Shown: positions 1 through 8,337, counted from the stretch's first letter. The stretch: DNA of 31,614 nt from Patescibacteria group bacterium (GCA_018813375.1 JAHJBU010000099.1:1-31614); one strand, 5' to 3'. Numbers and translations: made by a program. The notes: generated by a model not told the origin, from the sequence alone.

Positions 1-36
1 TGATGAGATTTCATCAAAATTGATGCATTTACATCA
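1..36. promoter_or_regulatory. paired TGATG-N6-CATCA palindromes (operator candidate)
   Basis: Site 1 (1-16) is a perfect 6-4-6 inverted repeat, TGATGA-GATT-TCATCA. Site 2 (21-36) is TGATG-CATTTA-CATCA. Each is followed by AAAT, and the spacing of 20 bp is about two helical turns, as expected for cooperative dimers on one DNA face. The same paired arrangement is found at 22049-22084 and 25383-25418. The regulator is unknown. Confidence 0.6.
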
Positions 37-79
37 AAATCAACTTGGACCATTTTGTTAAAAATATTTTTTACTCTCC
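1..79. repeat. 79-bp repeat, left copy (inverted relative to 25340-25418)
   Basis: This stretch equals the reverse complement of 25340-25418 with one difference (A at position 31 here, G in the other copy). It contains two tandem 16-bp palindromes of the form TGATG-N6-CATCA at 1-16 and 21-36, exactly 20 bp apart, followed by an AT-rich tail. The copy touches the window edge, so it may extend further left. It could be an end of a rearranged segment or a dispersed intergenic element carrying regulator sites. Confidence 0.9.
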
Positions 80-124
80 CACACAGGAAAACCCAAAACG
101 CCTCCATTTTGCCCCTTATACTAT

Positions 125-178
125 CCCCACCTAACTCCCCACCTAACTCTTGACTTTTCATACATCCTAATGTAATAA
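125..178 (+). promoter_or_regulatory. promoter of the 192-1349 ATPase with a tandem 12-bp repeat
   Basis: TTGACT (150-155), a 17-bp spacer and TAATAA (173-178) form a plausible sigma-70 promoter. Transcription would start within about 10 nt of the ATG at 192, so the message would be nearly leaderless, which fits the absence of a Shine-Dalgarno sequence. Two exact copies of CCCCACCTAACT (125-136 and 137-148) sit directly upstream of the -35 box and could bind an activator or repressor. Confidence 0.5.
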
Positions 179-191
179 TAGTCTATACCAT

Positions 192-1349
192 ATGCACATT
201 AGACATTTAGATTACCAGCTCCAAACTCATTTTAATACTTACAAACAAGCTTTGATTTTGCTTGGAGCTAGGCAAGTGGGGAAAACTACTCTTTTAAAAC
301 GTATTTTCCCACAAGCCCATTATTTGCTTTTGGATAACCAAAGCACTAAAAATATTTTTGAAAGCTATGATATAAACACATACAGACAAGTATTGGGCAA
401 ATATCAACAAATCATACTCGACGAGCTTCACCTTTTATCAAACCCTGGCAGAGCTGTTAAAATAATTTATGATCAGCTTCCCGGTATTCAGCTCATTGTT
501 ACTGGATCATCTTCATTTCATATTAAAAATAAAACTTCAGAAAGCATGGCTGGTCGTAAAATTGATTACCATCTTTACCCACTAACTTTTAGTGAATATC
601 TAACTCAAACTAAAATTGAAGCTCAGCTTAATTACAATATTTTAGACAACATTGTCCAAGGCGTTACACCTCAAAAAAGACTATTTAAAGCTAGTGAAAT
701 TAGTAATAGCCATCTTCTCTATGGTCTATACCCAGAAACACTGCAACTTCCTCAAGATAGGCAGTATTTATATAATTTATCAGATTCAGTAGTTTTTAAA
801 GATTTATTAGAATTAAATTTGATTGATAATAAAACTAAAGCTAAACAACTTCTCAAATTATTGGCTTACCAAATTGGCAATCTAGTCAATTATTCAGAGC
901 TAGCTAATAAGCTTAGAATAGATCAGCGTACAGTGCAGCGTTATTTAGATATATTTGAAGAAAGTTTTATTACTTACAGACTTTACCCATATTCTAATAA
1001 TAAAAGAGGTGAAATAGTTAAATCTCCCAAAATTTATTTTTGGGACCTAGGCCTGCGCAATGCATTGATTAATAATTTTGAAGATTACTCTTTGCGTGCT
1101 GATAGTGGAGCTATGTTTGAAAATTTTATTATTACTGAGGTTAAAAAAATTAATTCATATCAAAACAAGCCTTATCAACTTCATTATTGGCGAACTAAAT
1201 CAGGCTCTGAAGTTGATCTAGTTTTAAGTAAAACAGATACTCTGATAGCTTGTGAAATTAAACAACAAAAAGGCAACATCAGCCAGGCTTTTTTAAACCG
1301 TTATCCTCATGCTCAGTCACATGTTGTCACTAGAAGCAATTTTTATTAA
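192..1349 (+). CDS. AAA_14/DUF4143-type ATPase
   Basis: This is a P-loop ATPase of the AAA_14 plus DUF4143 family, very common in CPR bacteria and archaea; its biochemical role is unsettled, with links to defence and toxin-like functions proposed. Visible motifs are Walker A GARQVGKTT (residues 25-33), Walker B QIILDELH (73-80), a sensor-like TGSSS (104-108) and the GRK..HLYPLTFSEY segment (121-136). A DNA-binding-like helical region lies around 215-265. At the C-terminus, YWRTKSGSEVDLV (332-344) and CEIK (354-357) match the PD-(D/E)XK nuclease-like pattern of these proteins. At 385 aa it is full length. The start is the ATG at 192, just downstream of a promoter. It converges on the small ORF at 1346-1570, with overlapping stop codons. 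Paralogues lie at 14432 and 18085, and remnants at 12149 and 14136. Confidence 0.9.
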   Translation: MHIRHLDYQLQTHFNTYKQALILLGARQVGKTTLLKRIFPQAHYLLLDNQSTKNIFESYDINTYRQVLGKYQQIILDELHLLSNPGRAVKIIYDQLPGIQLIVTGSSSFHIKNKTSESMAGRKIDYHLYPLTFSEYLTQTKIEAQLNYNILDNIVQGVTPQKRLFKASEISNSHLLYGLYPETLQLPQDRQYLYNLSDSVVFKDLLELNLIDNKTKAKQLLKLLAYQIGNLVNYSELANKLRIDQRTVQRYLDIFEESFITYRLYPYSNNKRGEIVKSPKIYFWDLGLRNALINNFEDYSLRADSGAMFENFIITEVKKINSYQNKPYQLHYWRTKSGSEVDLVLSKTDTLIACEIKQQKGNISQAFLNRYPHAQSHVVTRSNFY

Positions 1350-1570
1350 TGCTTGCAACGCCCAGGACGATTTTTGTTTCTCATACCTTTGCCATGACCA
1401 GTGTCTGGACCTTTTATAGATCTCACCCCCCCCTGAAAATCATAGTAATATTGATTTCTTTGCTCTTGCGTTGCATTTTCCCAAGGAATTACATAATTAC
1501 CTTCTATTGTAATAGAGTCTGGGTGGTGTAGTTCTCTGATGTATGTGGATAGCTCACGTCTGTTTGACAT
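1346..1570 (-). CDS. small hypothetical protein (74 aa)
   Basis: I do not recognise this protein. It is hydrophilic, aromatic and Arg/Gly-rich near the C-terminus (QYYYDFQGG, then KGMRNKNRPGRCKH), with no signal peptide or membrane segment. Its stop codon overlaps that of the convergent ATPase gene. There is no clear Shine-Dalgarno sequence before the ATG at 1570. A basic tail and balanced composition argue weakly for a real protein. It could also be a chance ORF, so confidence is modest. Confidence 0.4.
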   Translation of the reverse strand: MSNRRELSTYIRELHHPDSITIEGNYVIPWENATQEQRNQYYYDFQGGVRSIKGPDTGHGKGMRNKNRPGRCKH

Positions 1571-1609
1571 AGGGTGGAAGTATACAGCATCAAGGATACT
1601 TAGGAGAAA

Positions 1610-1624
1610 CTGAAAACTTTTCAG
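1610..1624. other. short perfect hairpin
   Basis: CTGAAAA-C-TTTTCAG is a 7-1-7 inverted repeat, flanked by AGGA and TCCT that extend the stem with small gaps. It lies in the gap between the 74-aa ORF and the promoter of the candidate ncRNA. It could be a protein-binding palindrome. Confidence 0.4.
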
Positions 1625-1667
1625 ATTCCTTCAAGCGATATGTGGAGATTTATTATTAAGAGTATGG

Positions 1668-1695
1668 TTGAGCTGTTTTTGGGTTTCACTATAAA
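1668..1695 (+). promoter_or_regulatory. promoter for the candidate structured RNA
   Basis: TTGAGC (1668-1673), a 16-bp spacer and TATAAA (1690-1695) face rightwards in a gap with no + strand gene. The next rightward signal is a strong terminator at 1884-1905, so the likely product is a short non-coding transcript. Confidence 0.5.
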
Positions 1696-1701
1696 TACCA
1701 T

Positions 1702-1905
1702 GGATCACGACTAAACAAACATTTTCTGATTTTTTCGTTTCGGGATCCTAAAATCTAGGACTCTCCTCATCAGTTCCGCTGTGCGGAAGACGAAAAAGCA
1801 CACACTATATGAATCAAAAAAGAAACGGTATTAACTACAGCATTTGTAGTTACCATCTTTCTCTATGATCCACATAGTATTTTGAAGAGTTGACTCTTCT
1901 TTTTT
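1702..1905 (+). ncRNA. candidate structured RNA of about 200 nt
   Basis: The span between a promoter and a rho-independent terminator folds into several perfect helices. TGGATCA (1701-1707) pairs with TGATCCA (1866-1872) as a closing stem. TTTTTCG (1731-1737) pairs with CGAAAAA (1791-1797) and encloses two hairpins: TCCTA/TAGGA (1746-1760) and TTCCGC/GCGGAA (1774-1788). TAACTACA/TGTAGTTA (1832-1852) is a further 8-bp hairpin. The closing stem competes with a local hairpin CTATG/CATAG (1863-1877). No protein of note is encoded on this strand. I cannot match it to tmRNA, RNase P RNA or 6S RNA by eye. The fold is seen in the sequence; that it is transcribed is inference. Confidence 0.5.
1884..1905 (+). 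terminator. rho-independent terminator (+ strand)
   Basis: GAAGAG-TTGA-CTCTTC followed directly by six T residues is a textbook intrinsic terminator for rightward transcription. It ends the candidate RNA and may also stop rightward reading into the antisense of gene A. Confidence 0.8.
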
Positions 1906-1914
1906 ATCCACTGA

Positions 1915-1951
1915 AAGGAGCGGTACGTGCGGGCGCTATGCACCGCTCCTT
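1915..1951 (-). terminator. hairpin at the end of gene A
   Basis: AAGGAGCGGT (1915-1924) and ACCGCTCCTT (1942-1951) form a perfect 10-bp stem with a 17-nt GC-rich loop. The stem begins inside the TAA stop codon of gene A. No clear T-run follows on the minus strand, so it may be a 3'-end stabiliser rather than a classic terminator. Confidence 0.6.
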
Positions 1952-4900
1952 ATTGAGACATGAATAGTAGGGGTTTAAAGGCCTCATAATATTCCTTGAT
2001 TGTGAAACCACAATCACCATACTGAGACCCACAACCCCATCTCTTGAGAAACTCCATTACACCAATCGCTGGCGCACCAGCGTCAATGTAGCTACTCAAG
2101 GTTGAAGTGGTCATGCTCCACTTCACACTTTGGCAGGGGGCTCCAGAACAATGACCATCATAGATGGGCAAGACAATCCCTTCTGGATATGTCCATTGCA
2201 CCTCTGATGGTGGAGTTAACCATGGACTACTACGAAAATCGTAGAAGGCCAACACTCCGGGAGCAAAGAACCCTTTCTGCCGCCGAATTTCAAAGTATGC
2301 TTCCGCATACTCATTAAATTCTTTAGCGGAAGTGGTTGCTTTCCTATGCTCCAAGTCCACATCAAACCAAACATGTGGACCTTCCCCTGCCCACGCCTCA
2401 ATACCAGTCATCACCGAGCTTGGATTGGGATCCAAGTCAATCATGACTATGCATCTACCTCTACATCCCTCAATGAGGGTATTCATGCGAGAGGTGGGCG
2501 TGTATCTCAAAACGACGTTCACAACGGGGTAAACTCCCGGACTTCCATTGACACCATCAATCTCAGCAGCATACGCTTCCGCGTATTCAATCGCTGCGTC
2601 AACATCAGCGCCAATTTGGCCCAGTGTTGCCCAACCGCCATCCACGAGTGGTCCATACGGACCCGCGTAGGTAATACGACTTGGATTTAAATCTTCGTCG
2701 ACATCAAATGTCGCGAAGTCTCCTCTTTCTGGTCTATCACCCTCGGGCAAGGGTGGTAAAACCACTTTGGGCAAGTCGGACAGTGAAAAATCACTGTTCC
2801 GTGCATATGTGATTCTGGGGTTGGCAATGCCCCCAATAATCACTCCACCCACCCAAATCGAAAGGAAGGTAAAACTAAGTAAGTAACCCATTACCCAAGC
2901 TAGGTGTGGTAGGGGCATTTTACCAGTACGCATTGCGCACCGGCGATATCGCCACAACCCCACCAAGTAGATAGCAATGAACCCAGAAGGCACACCGCCT
3001 AGAGACTTGAGATATGGGCTATCAGCCAAAATACCAATAACGAGGGCTAGTCCGAAAACTAACGCCATTATTTCCGTAAAATAAATCGTCCAAGTATTCC
3101 ACGGATAGGGCATTGATTGCCCTAATCTTTTGGCTGTCTTGTACAATTTTGTCCCTGGCCAAATCTTTAGCCAGAGAGCTATAGCAATTAATGACCACCC
3201 GACGGTGATCCATAATTGCTCCTCCTGACGTTTCCCACTCATGGTTTCGACACCGAGATATTCTTCGGGGTCGATCCAGCCTTTACCGCGCTGGTCCTGA
3301 GTCTTGAATTCATCAGGGTGGATGCTGGCTACACCAAGCCGGATCATTTGATCTGGCGAAGCGATGCCCAGCTCTTCATTTTTGGACAACCACTCACCAG
3401 GTTTGGCGGTGATTTCGGCTAGGCCAGAGTACCGTAGGTACAGACCATTACCGACCTCACACCATACGGTGTGAGAATCCTTAAACAAAGAATTGCTGGG
3501 GGTAAACTCCCGACATGAAGCAACAGCATATACCGATGTGTCCACCGATACTTGATAGCCTACTTCTGTCGACCCCTCGGGATTGAGTCGTGGGTCACCG
3601 TAGTGATCCACTACTTCCGCCCCAGGGATAGGAGTTTCTAGCCAGGTTTCGTTTTTGGGTGTTGCCCACGCATATAACAGCGCGGCTATCCCCGCAAACA
3701 GGACCAGTGTGCGGAATTTGAGTCCGAAGACTTTAGTCCACAACAATACGATCCCTACGAAACCGGCCATAGCCAGCGTGATTGCCCAAATTCGACTCCA
3801 ATCTACCTCGGCTAAAAAGGCAGCCATCTTGTACGCGGCTTGCGCCTGATCGTACTTGGCTTTTATGCCTTCTGTCCACCGGGCAAACGCACCCTGACCG
3901 ACCGACTCAACCCAAAGGGTGAGTTTGTCGCCAGTACGCTGCCAGTGAAGGCGGACCGGGTGGTCGTAGGGATTGGTGATCGTGAGGTCTTTCTTTGATC
4001 CGTCATCGTAGATATACAGACGGGTCAAGTACTTGTCCTCACACCCATGCACGCTGGCATGCTCCTGATCGTCTGGATCAGTGAGTAAGCCTGCAGTGCT
4101 CAAGGTTTGGTTGATGAAACAGCCTGCGTTACACAAGCCATTTCCCCAATCCAAGCCCTCTGGGTTCTCCGCGGTGATTTCTGCACCGGGAGCTTGCACC
4201 ATCCCCTGTAATGCTTCCCAACCTCCCCAGCCAAGCGTGTCGTCCATGGACACGTCCTCGGCGTTGGCTGGGATTTCCCAATATCCCTCAAAATCTTTAT
4301 TTGCCTTTGCTTTTATGGCTTCTGGATTTTCATCCTGCATGCCATATCCAGCAAAAACGAGTAAGATGTTGAGTTGATTCCTGTTGTCTCCCTGGCACGA
4401 TAAACAAAACTCGTGCATCTCGGGATCGGAATCTGGTATTGGGCTGGGCAAACTGGGAGCCGTAAGCAGATCCACCAATAGGTCAATGAAGGTAGTCAGT
4501 CCCTCATCAAGCCCTCTCAAGTCAATGAAACCCGAAGGTATTATATTTTTCAACTCCGGGTTCTGACTGAAGTGATCGTTTCCCGTTGATCCCTTCTTAC
4601 TAGGATCATAAGGAACTTTGATGAGCTCATCCGGTTTATATCTCGGACTTACCCATCCAGTACCATCAGCCGATTCATCGGCATGCTGGTACCAGTTCGA
4701 CAGGAAATCTATTGGTGGCTGGTTGGAGGCTCCTACGTGAAGGTATAAACCATTGTGACCTGAGTAACCTATCAAGTCACCAGCCTTCACGTACTGCCCT
4801 ACGCTCACTGCGGCGGACCGCATTTCCATCGCGTAGGTCCAAAAGCCGGTGCCATCATCCGGGTTCATACCGTGGTAAATACCCACGGTCCACCCAGGAT

Positions 4901-5891
4901 AAGTGGCCCAGCCTTGGGCAACCACTACCACCTCACCATCCCCCATGGCTTGGACTTGAGATCCGACATTCAATGGGATATCCCATCCCGTGTGCCGTGG
5001 TTCATTCCCCCATTGTCCATAGCGAATGCCATAGCCATAGCCTGCCTCCCTCGACCAACCATTGTAGGCTGATGAGGGATCCATCCAATTCATCGCCTCC
5101 GGAATCTGAGACGATTTTTTGGACTCGGGTAGAGGGGTTGGCTCACTCTCCTGTGCTGCTACCGAAGTAGGCACAGGCGTGGATGCGGATGTTGGTTTGG
5201 GTTCGGACTCAGCGGATTCAAGCTCCTGATATCCATACCATGAGTCCTTACTCTCATGGATGTATCTCTCCGCTTGTCCCGGGCCAATCCCATAATGTTG
5301 CATTGCCCACATCTGGGCGTGATGCAACGCTTGGTTGGGATCAAGGCCAAACATTGAGTAAAGATCTTGATCGACCCCCATGTACTCAATGTTCAGGTGT
5401 AGGTGAGAACCGCAGTCATCACCCCACCCGCAAGGAATCCAAATGCCATCTGCCATAAAACCTGTGGCGACGTCACCGTTTTCCTTGCCCAGGACCTGCC
5501 CTTGGGAAACATGCTGATTAACACTCACTATCCAGTCAGCATGCCCCATAGTGGCACTACATCCTGTTTCCCCCGACATTAACACTAACCCCCTCGAGCC
5601 CCCCTCCATAGTAGACATTTGTTCGATATAACTATCGAACGGGGCCACTATGATGGCCCCTTTCCCGCATGTAAAATCCACGGCTCGTTGAGCCCCACTA
5701 TAACCATGGATCCAACTAAAAAGACAACTATCCTTATCCCAATTTTGATACGGGATAGTTGCCCCACACGGATTTGGCTCACTCTCCTGTGCTTCTACCG
5801 AAGTAGGCACAGAAGCGAGCAGAATTACAAAGAGCGCGAGGATAAGAATCCATAGCGCTCTTTTGTTACGTGTAACACGTAGAGCGCGCAT
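1950..5891 (-). CDS. cassette gene A: giant multidomain surface protein (M23-like x3, VanW-like, 6 TM, glycosidase-like)
   Basis: This 1313-aa protein starts with a signal peptide (about 1-34, ending VEA before QESEPN). The start is well supported by AGGAGGT five bases before the ATG. Three M23/LytM-like modules can be seen. Module 1 (about 60-170) keeps D72, H117 and HLH (163-165) but has Q68 where the first zinc His should be. Module 2 (about 285-395) keeps H300 and D304 but has YAMEM and LYLH where further His residues are expected. Module 3 (about 755-860) has the fold pattern but no ligands. A VanW-like segment (about 535-665) has GNGLCNAGCFINQTLSTAGLL. Hydrophobic helices lie near 701-722, 727-743, 893-912, 935-956, 965-980 and 997-1023. 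The C-terminal 260 residues resemble a GH25-like or related TIM barrel (VWFDVDLEH 1174-1182). All soluble domains are predicted outside. Domain naming is by eye; the topology is inference. Confidence 0.8.
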   Translation of the reverse strand: MRALRVTRNKRALWILILALFVILLASVPTSVEAQESEPNPCGATIPYQNWDKDSCLFSWIHGYSGAQRAVDFTCGKGAIIVAPFDSYIEQMSTMEGGSRGLVLMSGETGCSATMGHADWIVSVNQHVSQGQVLGKENGDVATGFMADGIWIPCGWGDDCGSHLHLNIEYMGVDQDLYSMFGLDPNQALHHAQMWAMQHYGIGPGQAERYIHESKDSWYGYQELESAESEPKPTSASTPVPTSVAAQESEPTPLPESKKSSQIPEAMNWMDPSSAYNGWSREAGYGYGIRYGQWGNEPRHTGWDIPLNVGSQVQAMGDGEVVVVAQGWATYPGWTVGIYHGMNPDDGTGFWTYAMEMRSAAVSVGQYVKAGDLIGYSGHNGLYLHVGASNQPPIDFLSNWYQHADESADGTGWVSPRYKPDELIKVPYDPSKKGSTGNDHFSQNPELKNIIPSGFIDLRGLDEGLTTFIDLLVDLLTAPSLPSPIPDSDPEMHEFCLSCQGDNRNQLNILLVFAGYGMQDENPEAIKAKANKDFEGYWEIPANAEDVSMDDTLGWGGWEALQGMVQAPGAEITAENPEGLDWGNGLCNAGCFINQTLSTAGLLTDPDDQEHASVHGCEDKYLTRLYIYDDGSKKDLTITNPYDHPVRLHWQRTGDKLTLWVESVGQGAFARWTEGIKAKYDQAQAAYKMAAFLAEVDWSRIWAITLAMAGFVGIVLLWTKVFGLKFRTLVLFAGIAALLYAWATPKNETWLETPIPGAEVVDHYGDPRLNPEGSTEVGYQVSVDTSVYAVASCREFTPSNSLFKDSHTVWCEVGNGLYLRYSGLAEITAKPGEWLSKNEELGIASPDQMIRLGVASIHPDEFKTQDQRGKGWIDPEEYLGVETMSGKRQEEQLWITVGWSLIAIALWLKIWPGTKLYKTAKRLGQSMPYPWNTWTIYFTEIMALVFGLALVIGILADSPYLKSLGGVPSGFIAIYLVGLWRYRRCAMRTGKMPLPHLAWVMGYLLSFTFLSIWVGGVIIGGIANPRITYARNSDFSLSDLPKVVLPPLPEGDRPERGDFATFDVDEDLNPSRITYAGPYGPLVDGGWATLGQIGADVDAAIEYAEAYAAEIDGVNGSPGVYPVVNVVLRYTPTSRMNTLIEGCRGRCIVMIDLDPNPSSVMTGIEAWAGEGPHVWFDVDLEHRKATTSAKEFNEYAEAYFEIRRQKGFFAPGVLAFYDFRSSPWLTPPSEVQWTYPEGIVLPIYDGHCSGAPCQSVKWSMTTSTLSSYIDAGAPAIGVMEFLKRWGCGSQYGDCGFTIKEYYEAFKPLLFMSQ
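5138..5176. repeat. 39-bp direct repeat inside gene A, copy 2 (linker)
   Basis: This segment matches 5774-5812 at 38 of 39 positions. It encodes PTSVAAQESEPT in the linker before the second M23-like module, whereas the other copy encodes PTSVEAQESEPN at the signal-peptide junction. The linker thus carries a fossil of a signal cleavage region. Confidence 0.9.
5774..5812. repeat. 39-bp direct repeat inside gene A, copy 1 (signal-peptide junction)
   Basis: Partner of 5138-5176 with one mismatch. It encodes the end of the signal peptide and the first mature residues of gene A. Confidence 0.9.
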
Positions 5892-6017
5892 GGATACCTC
5901 CTATGCACTTTTTGTTTGGTTTGCCGCGACAAGCAAATTACACCGTCAGAGGAGTAACTTTTTTGCCTCTCTCCTTTTTAATGTCAGGGGGTGAGTTACC
6001 CTGTAGATTCGTTTATT

Positions 6018-6045
6018 GCCTAGAGTAATGCCCGTCACTCTAGGC
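6018..6045. other. 9-bp perfect hairpin
   Basis: GCCTAGAGT (6018-6026) and ACTCTAGGC (6037-6045) with a 10-nt loop. It lies about 130 bp upstream of gene A, so it would sit in the A leader. Confidence 0.7.
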
Positions 6046-6076
6046 TCGCCCGCGGAATTACCCGCATGAAGTACTC

Positions 6077-6178
6077 CCTATAAAGGAGTTGTTTAAAGAC
6101 TTCTTAGTAAATCAAAATAGTTATATTATAAGGTAAAATTATTTACCAATAAAAGTCCTTAGATAACTCCTTTATAGG
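6077..6178. repeat. 102-nt element with 26-bp near-perfect terminal inverted repeats
   Basis: Arm 1 (6077-6102) and arm 2 (6153-6178) match over 26 bp with three differences; the outer 14 bp (CCTATAAAGGAGTT) are exact. If read as + strand RNA, two of the three differences become G-U pairs and one is A-C; on the other strand they would be poorer mismatches. The 50-nt interior holds a further hairpin, GGTAAA/TTTACC (6132-6147). It could be a structured RNA, or a miniature inverted-repeat element; I see no clear target-site duplication. Confidence 0.7.
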
Positions 6179-6341
6179 TCGTTATATTTTTGTCAACTCT
6201 TCAATTGTTAATGTGCCAAAAACCACCCCTGAAAAAGGGATAGTCAAGTCAAGTTCAAGTAATGTAAGGCGTGCAAAAACACACCTATCATTACTATAAG
6301 GTATTATACTACAGTCCTATAATATTTCTAGAGGAGATATC

Positions 6342-8300
6342 CTAGACCCTATTGGGCCTGTTACTATTTTTTCTATTACGCCAATTTTGCCCCGTCAGCC
6401 TAGCCCCTTCCAAAATTTTCATAGCAATACTCACTCGTTCCGGTTGTGGAGAAGTAGGTGTAGACACATCGGTTGATATGACTGGAGCTGTTTCTGAACT
6501 AGAACGATGACTAACGCTACTTCTTGCCAGCCCAACATCTTCAAGATAAGGCCTAACTGATGCTATCTGCGCAGCTCTACCTTCAATTTGCGTAACTAAA
6601 CCCATAACCTCTGGAGCAAATTGATTCCATGCGTTCAATTTCTGTTCTTTGGTTGGCTTCTTAACTATTTCTCTTTGTATATGACTAATTCTCTTTCTAG
6701 CTTCTCTGCTTTCTCCTCTCAAGTCTCTAGCAACCTGCTGTATCTTAAGAGGTTGTTCTTTCATACCCTCAAGCATGCGTACTGCTAATTCACCCACCAC
6801 ATAACGTCTAGGTCCCTCGGTCAACACCTTATCTTTAGCATCACTTACTGCCTCACCATACGACCAGCTCTGACCATCCGGCACCCCTAAAAAAGGTTTC
6901 TTTGTAGTCTTCAAATATTCATCGGCTTTCCTAGTAGCGCCAAGAACCCCTGACAAGGCATAGAGAAACGATACTGCCCCACCCGCCATAGGCTTGGCTT
7001 TTTGTTGTTCTATAGTCTCACCAGGAAAATGAACAGCCATTGGCAACTCAAACACTTCCTCTCTACTCTCTTGGTTCTCAATTCTCAGCATGAAAACCTC
7101 TGGAATATTTTTAACTCTCCATATCTTTCTCAATCTGAAACCTAGAGGCGTATCACTTATCCACTTCCATACAAGCGGCTCCCAAGCGTGTGGATCGGCT
7201 TTGGCAAGTAGTATCTTATTTTGTGGATTCATTTCGGCACCACTTAATAACTGCACCCCGGTCATTCCAGCCGCGTCTTGAGCCAATACTAAATCATAAC
7301 CCCTTCTTCCTGCTTGGTTTGTAACAAGTGAACCTACAGCTCCCATAAACCCCTTGCCTCCAAGTAGTATGGAGGATACTATCGCTGTCCACGGCCCTAC
7401 GTGAATAAGCGGAAGATATAGACTACCATCGGGTAATTTTTTATCCTCCATCATCTTCGCAGATAACAACCCCGCCCTTACATTCTCCCAATGACTGAAA
7501 CGGCTAAAAATAGTATCTCTGATCATTTTTTTACTGGCGTCTAATGACTTTTCGTCAATATCTCGCTGTATAGTTCCTACATCAATGTTAAACAAGCCAC
7601 TCTCCCCCGCTGCTTGTTCAACGACCTTAGCTGCTAAGGAAACCTCCTCTTGTGTCGGCATCATATCTTTTATCTTCCCCGTTTTGTCTACTAAAACATT
7701 CCTTTGCGTCCAGACTCCAAAAGCCGTGAGTTCTGCTACTTTTTCGAGCTGAGCAGTATGTTCTGGACTCAAGGATAATCGTTGTTGCTTACTAATCCCA
7801 AGAATTTTATACGCTTCCAGTGCTTCTGGTGACAAATACTCCAGTGGACTTTTGGTTAAGTTTCTTTCAACTCCTTTGATTATCGGCAACACTCCCATCA
7901 CCGTAGCCCCTAATGCTGCTTTTACAATGTCTTTTACACTTTTACCACCTTTCCTACTAACACCAGCGGGTCTCTCGTTGCCTCCTGCTGCAGCTGCCAA
8001 TAACATATTCAACATTTGATTTGCGGCGTCTGTTTCAACTGGCTGTCTTGTCTCAACTCGGGGAGGTGCGCTGTCTTCATTCCACACCCCATTCCCTATC
8101 GCTCTGAGTGCAAAATTTGGAACACTGGTAGTGACATTCCCACCAGCGTCTCTCCTAGCCGTCCCAGCTACTAGCTGGTTCAAGATAAGAGCCTGAAGAC
8201 CCGATACTTCTTCTCCACCACTACTACCAGGACTAGCAATCACGTCCATGGGCTGGTTCATTCCATGATATAATTGTCGTGCAGTTTCTTTAATACTCAT
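6342..8300 (-). CDS. cassette gene B: unknown 652-aa protein
   Basis: I do not recognise a family. There is no signal peptide. The N-terminus has a MNQP motif (residues 14-17) followed by a Gly/Ser stretch, which is shared with gene C. An Ala-rich region (about 95-110) is followed by a moderately hydrophobic helix (about 124-142). Two more such segments lie near 302-327 and 438-455; these could be membrane-associated or amphipathic. A Lys/Arg-rich, helical, probably coiled stretch occupies 520-590, and the last 50 residues are Ser/Thr/Pro-rich and basic. It starts 37 bp after gene C and has no clear Shine-Dalgarno sequence, so it is probably cotranscribed with C. GC content is higher than in the flanking core genes. 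It might be a structural or scaffold component that works with A, C and D; this is inference from neighbourhood only. Confidence 0.75.
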   Translation of the reverse strand: MSIKETARQLYHGMNQPMDVIASPGSSGGEEVSGLQALILNQLVAGTARRDAGGNVTTSVPNFALRAIGNGVWNEDSAPPRVETRQPVETDAANQMLNMLLAAAAGGNERPAGVSRKGGKSVKDIVKAALGATVMGVLPIIKGVERNLTKSPLEYLSPEALEAYKILGISKQQRLSLSPEHTAQLEKVAELTAFGVWTQRNVLVDKTGKIKDMMPTQEEVSLAAKVVEQAAGESGLFNIDVGTIQRDIDEKSLDASKKMIRDTIFSRFSHWENVRAGLLSAKMMEDKKLPDGSLYLPLIHVGPWTAIVSSILLGGKGFMGAVGSLVTNQAGRRGYDLVLAQDAAGMTGVQLLSGAEMNPQNKILLAKADPHAWEPLVWKWISDTPLGFRLRKIWRVKNIPEVFMLRIENQESREEVFELPMAVHFPGETIEQQKAKPMAGGAVSFLYALSGVLGATRKADEYLKTTKKPFLGVPDGQSWSYGEAVSDAKDKVLTEGPRRYVVGELAVRMLEGMKEQPLKIQQVARDLRGESREARKRISHIQREIVKKPTKEQKLNAWNQFAPEVMGLVTQIEGRAAQIASVRPYLEDVGLARSSVSHRSSSETAPVISTDVSTPTSPQPERVSIAMKILEGARLTGQNWRNRKNSNRPNRV

Positions 8301-8337
8301 AGTTATTTATACTCACTTAGGGGCAAAAATTTATATT

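Larger units (their letters stand above)
5892..6341. other. 450-bp hairpin-rich gap between genes B and A
   Basis: No convincing gene lies here. Next to gene A is its Shine-Dalgarno sequence AGGAGGT. Further up are a 9-bp hairpin at 6018-6045, a small hairpin GCGG/CCGC just after it, and a 102-nt long-stem hairpin at 6077-6178. GGCGTG/CACACC (about 6264-6280) is a weaker hairpin. On the minus strand a TATAAT lies near 6125-6130, but its -35 box is weak. The length of the gap suggests a long leader for A or a separate RNA. Confidence 0.6.

Noticed and set aside
1702..1905. The candidate RNA as tmRNA or RNase P RNA
   Set aside because: It is too short, and lacks a tRNA-like end with a tag frame or the conserved RNase P core.
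2102..5855. Many + strand and alternate-frame reading frames across gene A
   Set aside because: They overlap a long frame with clear domains, have no family signatures or start signals, and result from the GC-rich codon use of gene A.
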